Below are positions 63,642 to 64,000 of a stretch of 64,000 nt of DNA, piece by piece. Numbering within the stretch: the first letter of the stretch is position 1; every line of letters starts with the position of its first letter. Source of the stretch: Pampus argenteus (lineage: Eukaryota > Chordata > Actinopteri > Scombriformes > Stromateidae). The notes beneath the pieces were generated by a model. That model worked only from the letters and a program-made list of their open reading frames with translations, was not told where the DNA came from and made no database searches. The position numbers were made by a program, and so were the translations under genes. Location of the stretch: positions 258,001 through 322,000 of the forward strand of contig CM072876.1 in NCBI GenBank assembly GCA_036937835.1. The letters run 5' to 3'.

Positions 63642-63762
63642 ATAACTTCTGATGGAGATGTTTTGTCTGTTCTTCTTCATTTATAATACTAATAATAATG
63701 TATATACAGTATAGACATAAACATTATAATAATATAAAGTAAATAAAATGAATAAATAAAAT

Positions 63763-64000
63763 GGCCCCTTAGTTCCAGTGAAAGGAGCTTTAAATGCTGC
63801 AGGACACCAAAACATTTCCTCTTCATCCTCTTCCAACGTGACTGTGCACCAGTGCACAAAGCAAGGTCCATAAAGACATGATGACAGAGTCTGGTGTGGA
63901 TGAACTTGACCGGCCTGCACAGATTCCTGACCTGAACCCGATAAAACACCTTTGGGATGAATTAGAGCGGAGACTGAGAGCCAGGCCTTCTCTACCAACA
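63763..64000 (+). mobile_element. second Tc1/mariner copy, 5'-truncated, cut by the window edge
   Basis: Starts abruptly at GGCCCCTTAGTTCCAGTGAA, the point equivalent to 13870 in the first copy, and follows it closely: GGAGCTTTAAATGCTGCAGG, CACCAGTGCACAAAGCAAGG, then the C-terminal transposase region. A frame break near 63880 (ACATGATGACAG) lies at almost the same place as in the first copy. The left junction is an AAATAAAATG repeat, so the 5' half is missing. Confidence 0.85.

Noticed and set aside
1..64000. CRISPR arrays, operons, prophage or bacterial islands
   Set aside because: Spliced vertebrate genes throughout; the direct repeats present are mini- and microsatellites without spacers.

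Overview
The window is nuclear DNA from a vertebrate, almost certainly a teleost fish. It is AT-rich and carries multi-exon GT-AG genes with mostly short introns, many CA/GT microsatellites, and typical fish repeats: Tc1/mariner, hAT and pogo-like DNA transposons plus decayed LINEs. Proteins match vertebrate families closely. bub1b, pak6 and spint1 sit together as they do at human 15q15.1, which supports the assignments.

Layout. (1) 1-266, minus: first coding exon of a peripherin-2-like photoreceptor tetraspanin, cut by the window edge. (2) 4,228-26,469, minus: plekhg3, a DH-PH Rho guanine nucleotide exchange factor. I reconstruct 18 coding exons whose phases all join to a 1,469-codon frame, plus a non-coding exon and CpG/NRF1-type promoter near 28.5-28.64 kb. 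Its introns hold most of the transposons. (3) 30,789-35,378, minus: spint1 (HAI-1), with MANSC, PKD-like, Kunitz, LDLRa, Kunitz, membrane segment and short tail; 499 or 541 residues depending on one 126-nt optional intron. (4) 38,458-44,094, plus: a BUBR1 (bub1b) gene coding only the C-terminal half (548 residues). The BUB3-binding GLEBS region, the PP2A-B56 LxxIxE motif and a degenerate pseudokinase are present; the TPR/KEN-box half is absent. (5) 48,492-52,915, plus: pak6, a group II p21-activated kinase (648 residues). (6) 56,556-62,357, plus: an intact 1,933-residue sarcomeric myosin heavy chain in one uninterrupted exon, which looks like a functional retrogene. (7) A second, truncated Tc1 copy runs off the right edge.

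The genes do not form one pathway. PLEKHG3 and PAK6 both belong to Rho-family GTPase signalling to the cytoskeleton; BUBR1 acts in the spindle checkpoint; HAI-1 inhibits trypsin-like proteases at epithelial surfaces; the myosin is contractile.

The most unusual items are the BUBR1 half-gene, the intronless myosin heavy chain, two exons bracketed by complementary (GU)n and (CA)n tracts, the frame-preserving optional intron in spint1, and a dispersed repeat with a built-in CCAAT/TATA layout. All exon boundaries were read by eye from splice signals, frame continuity and remembered family sequences. No alignment or transcript was available.
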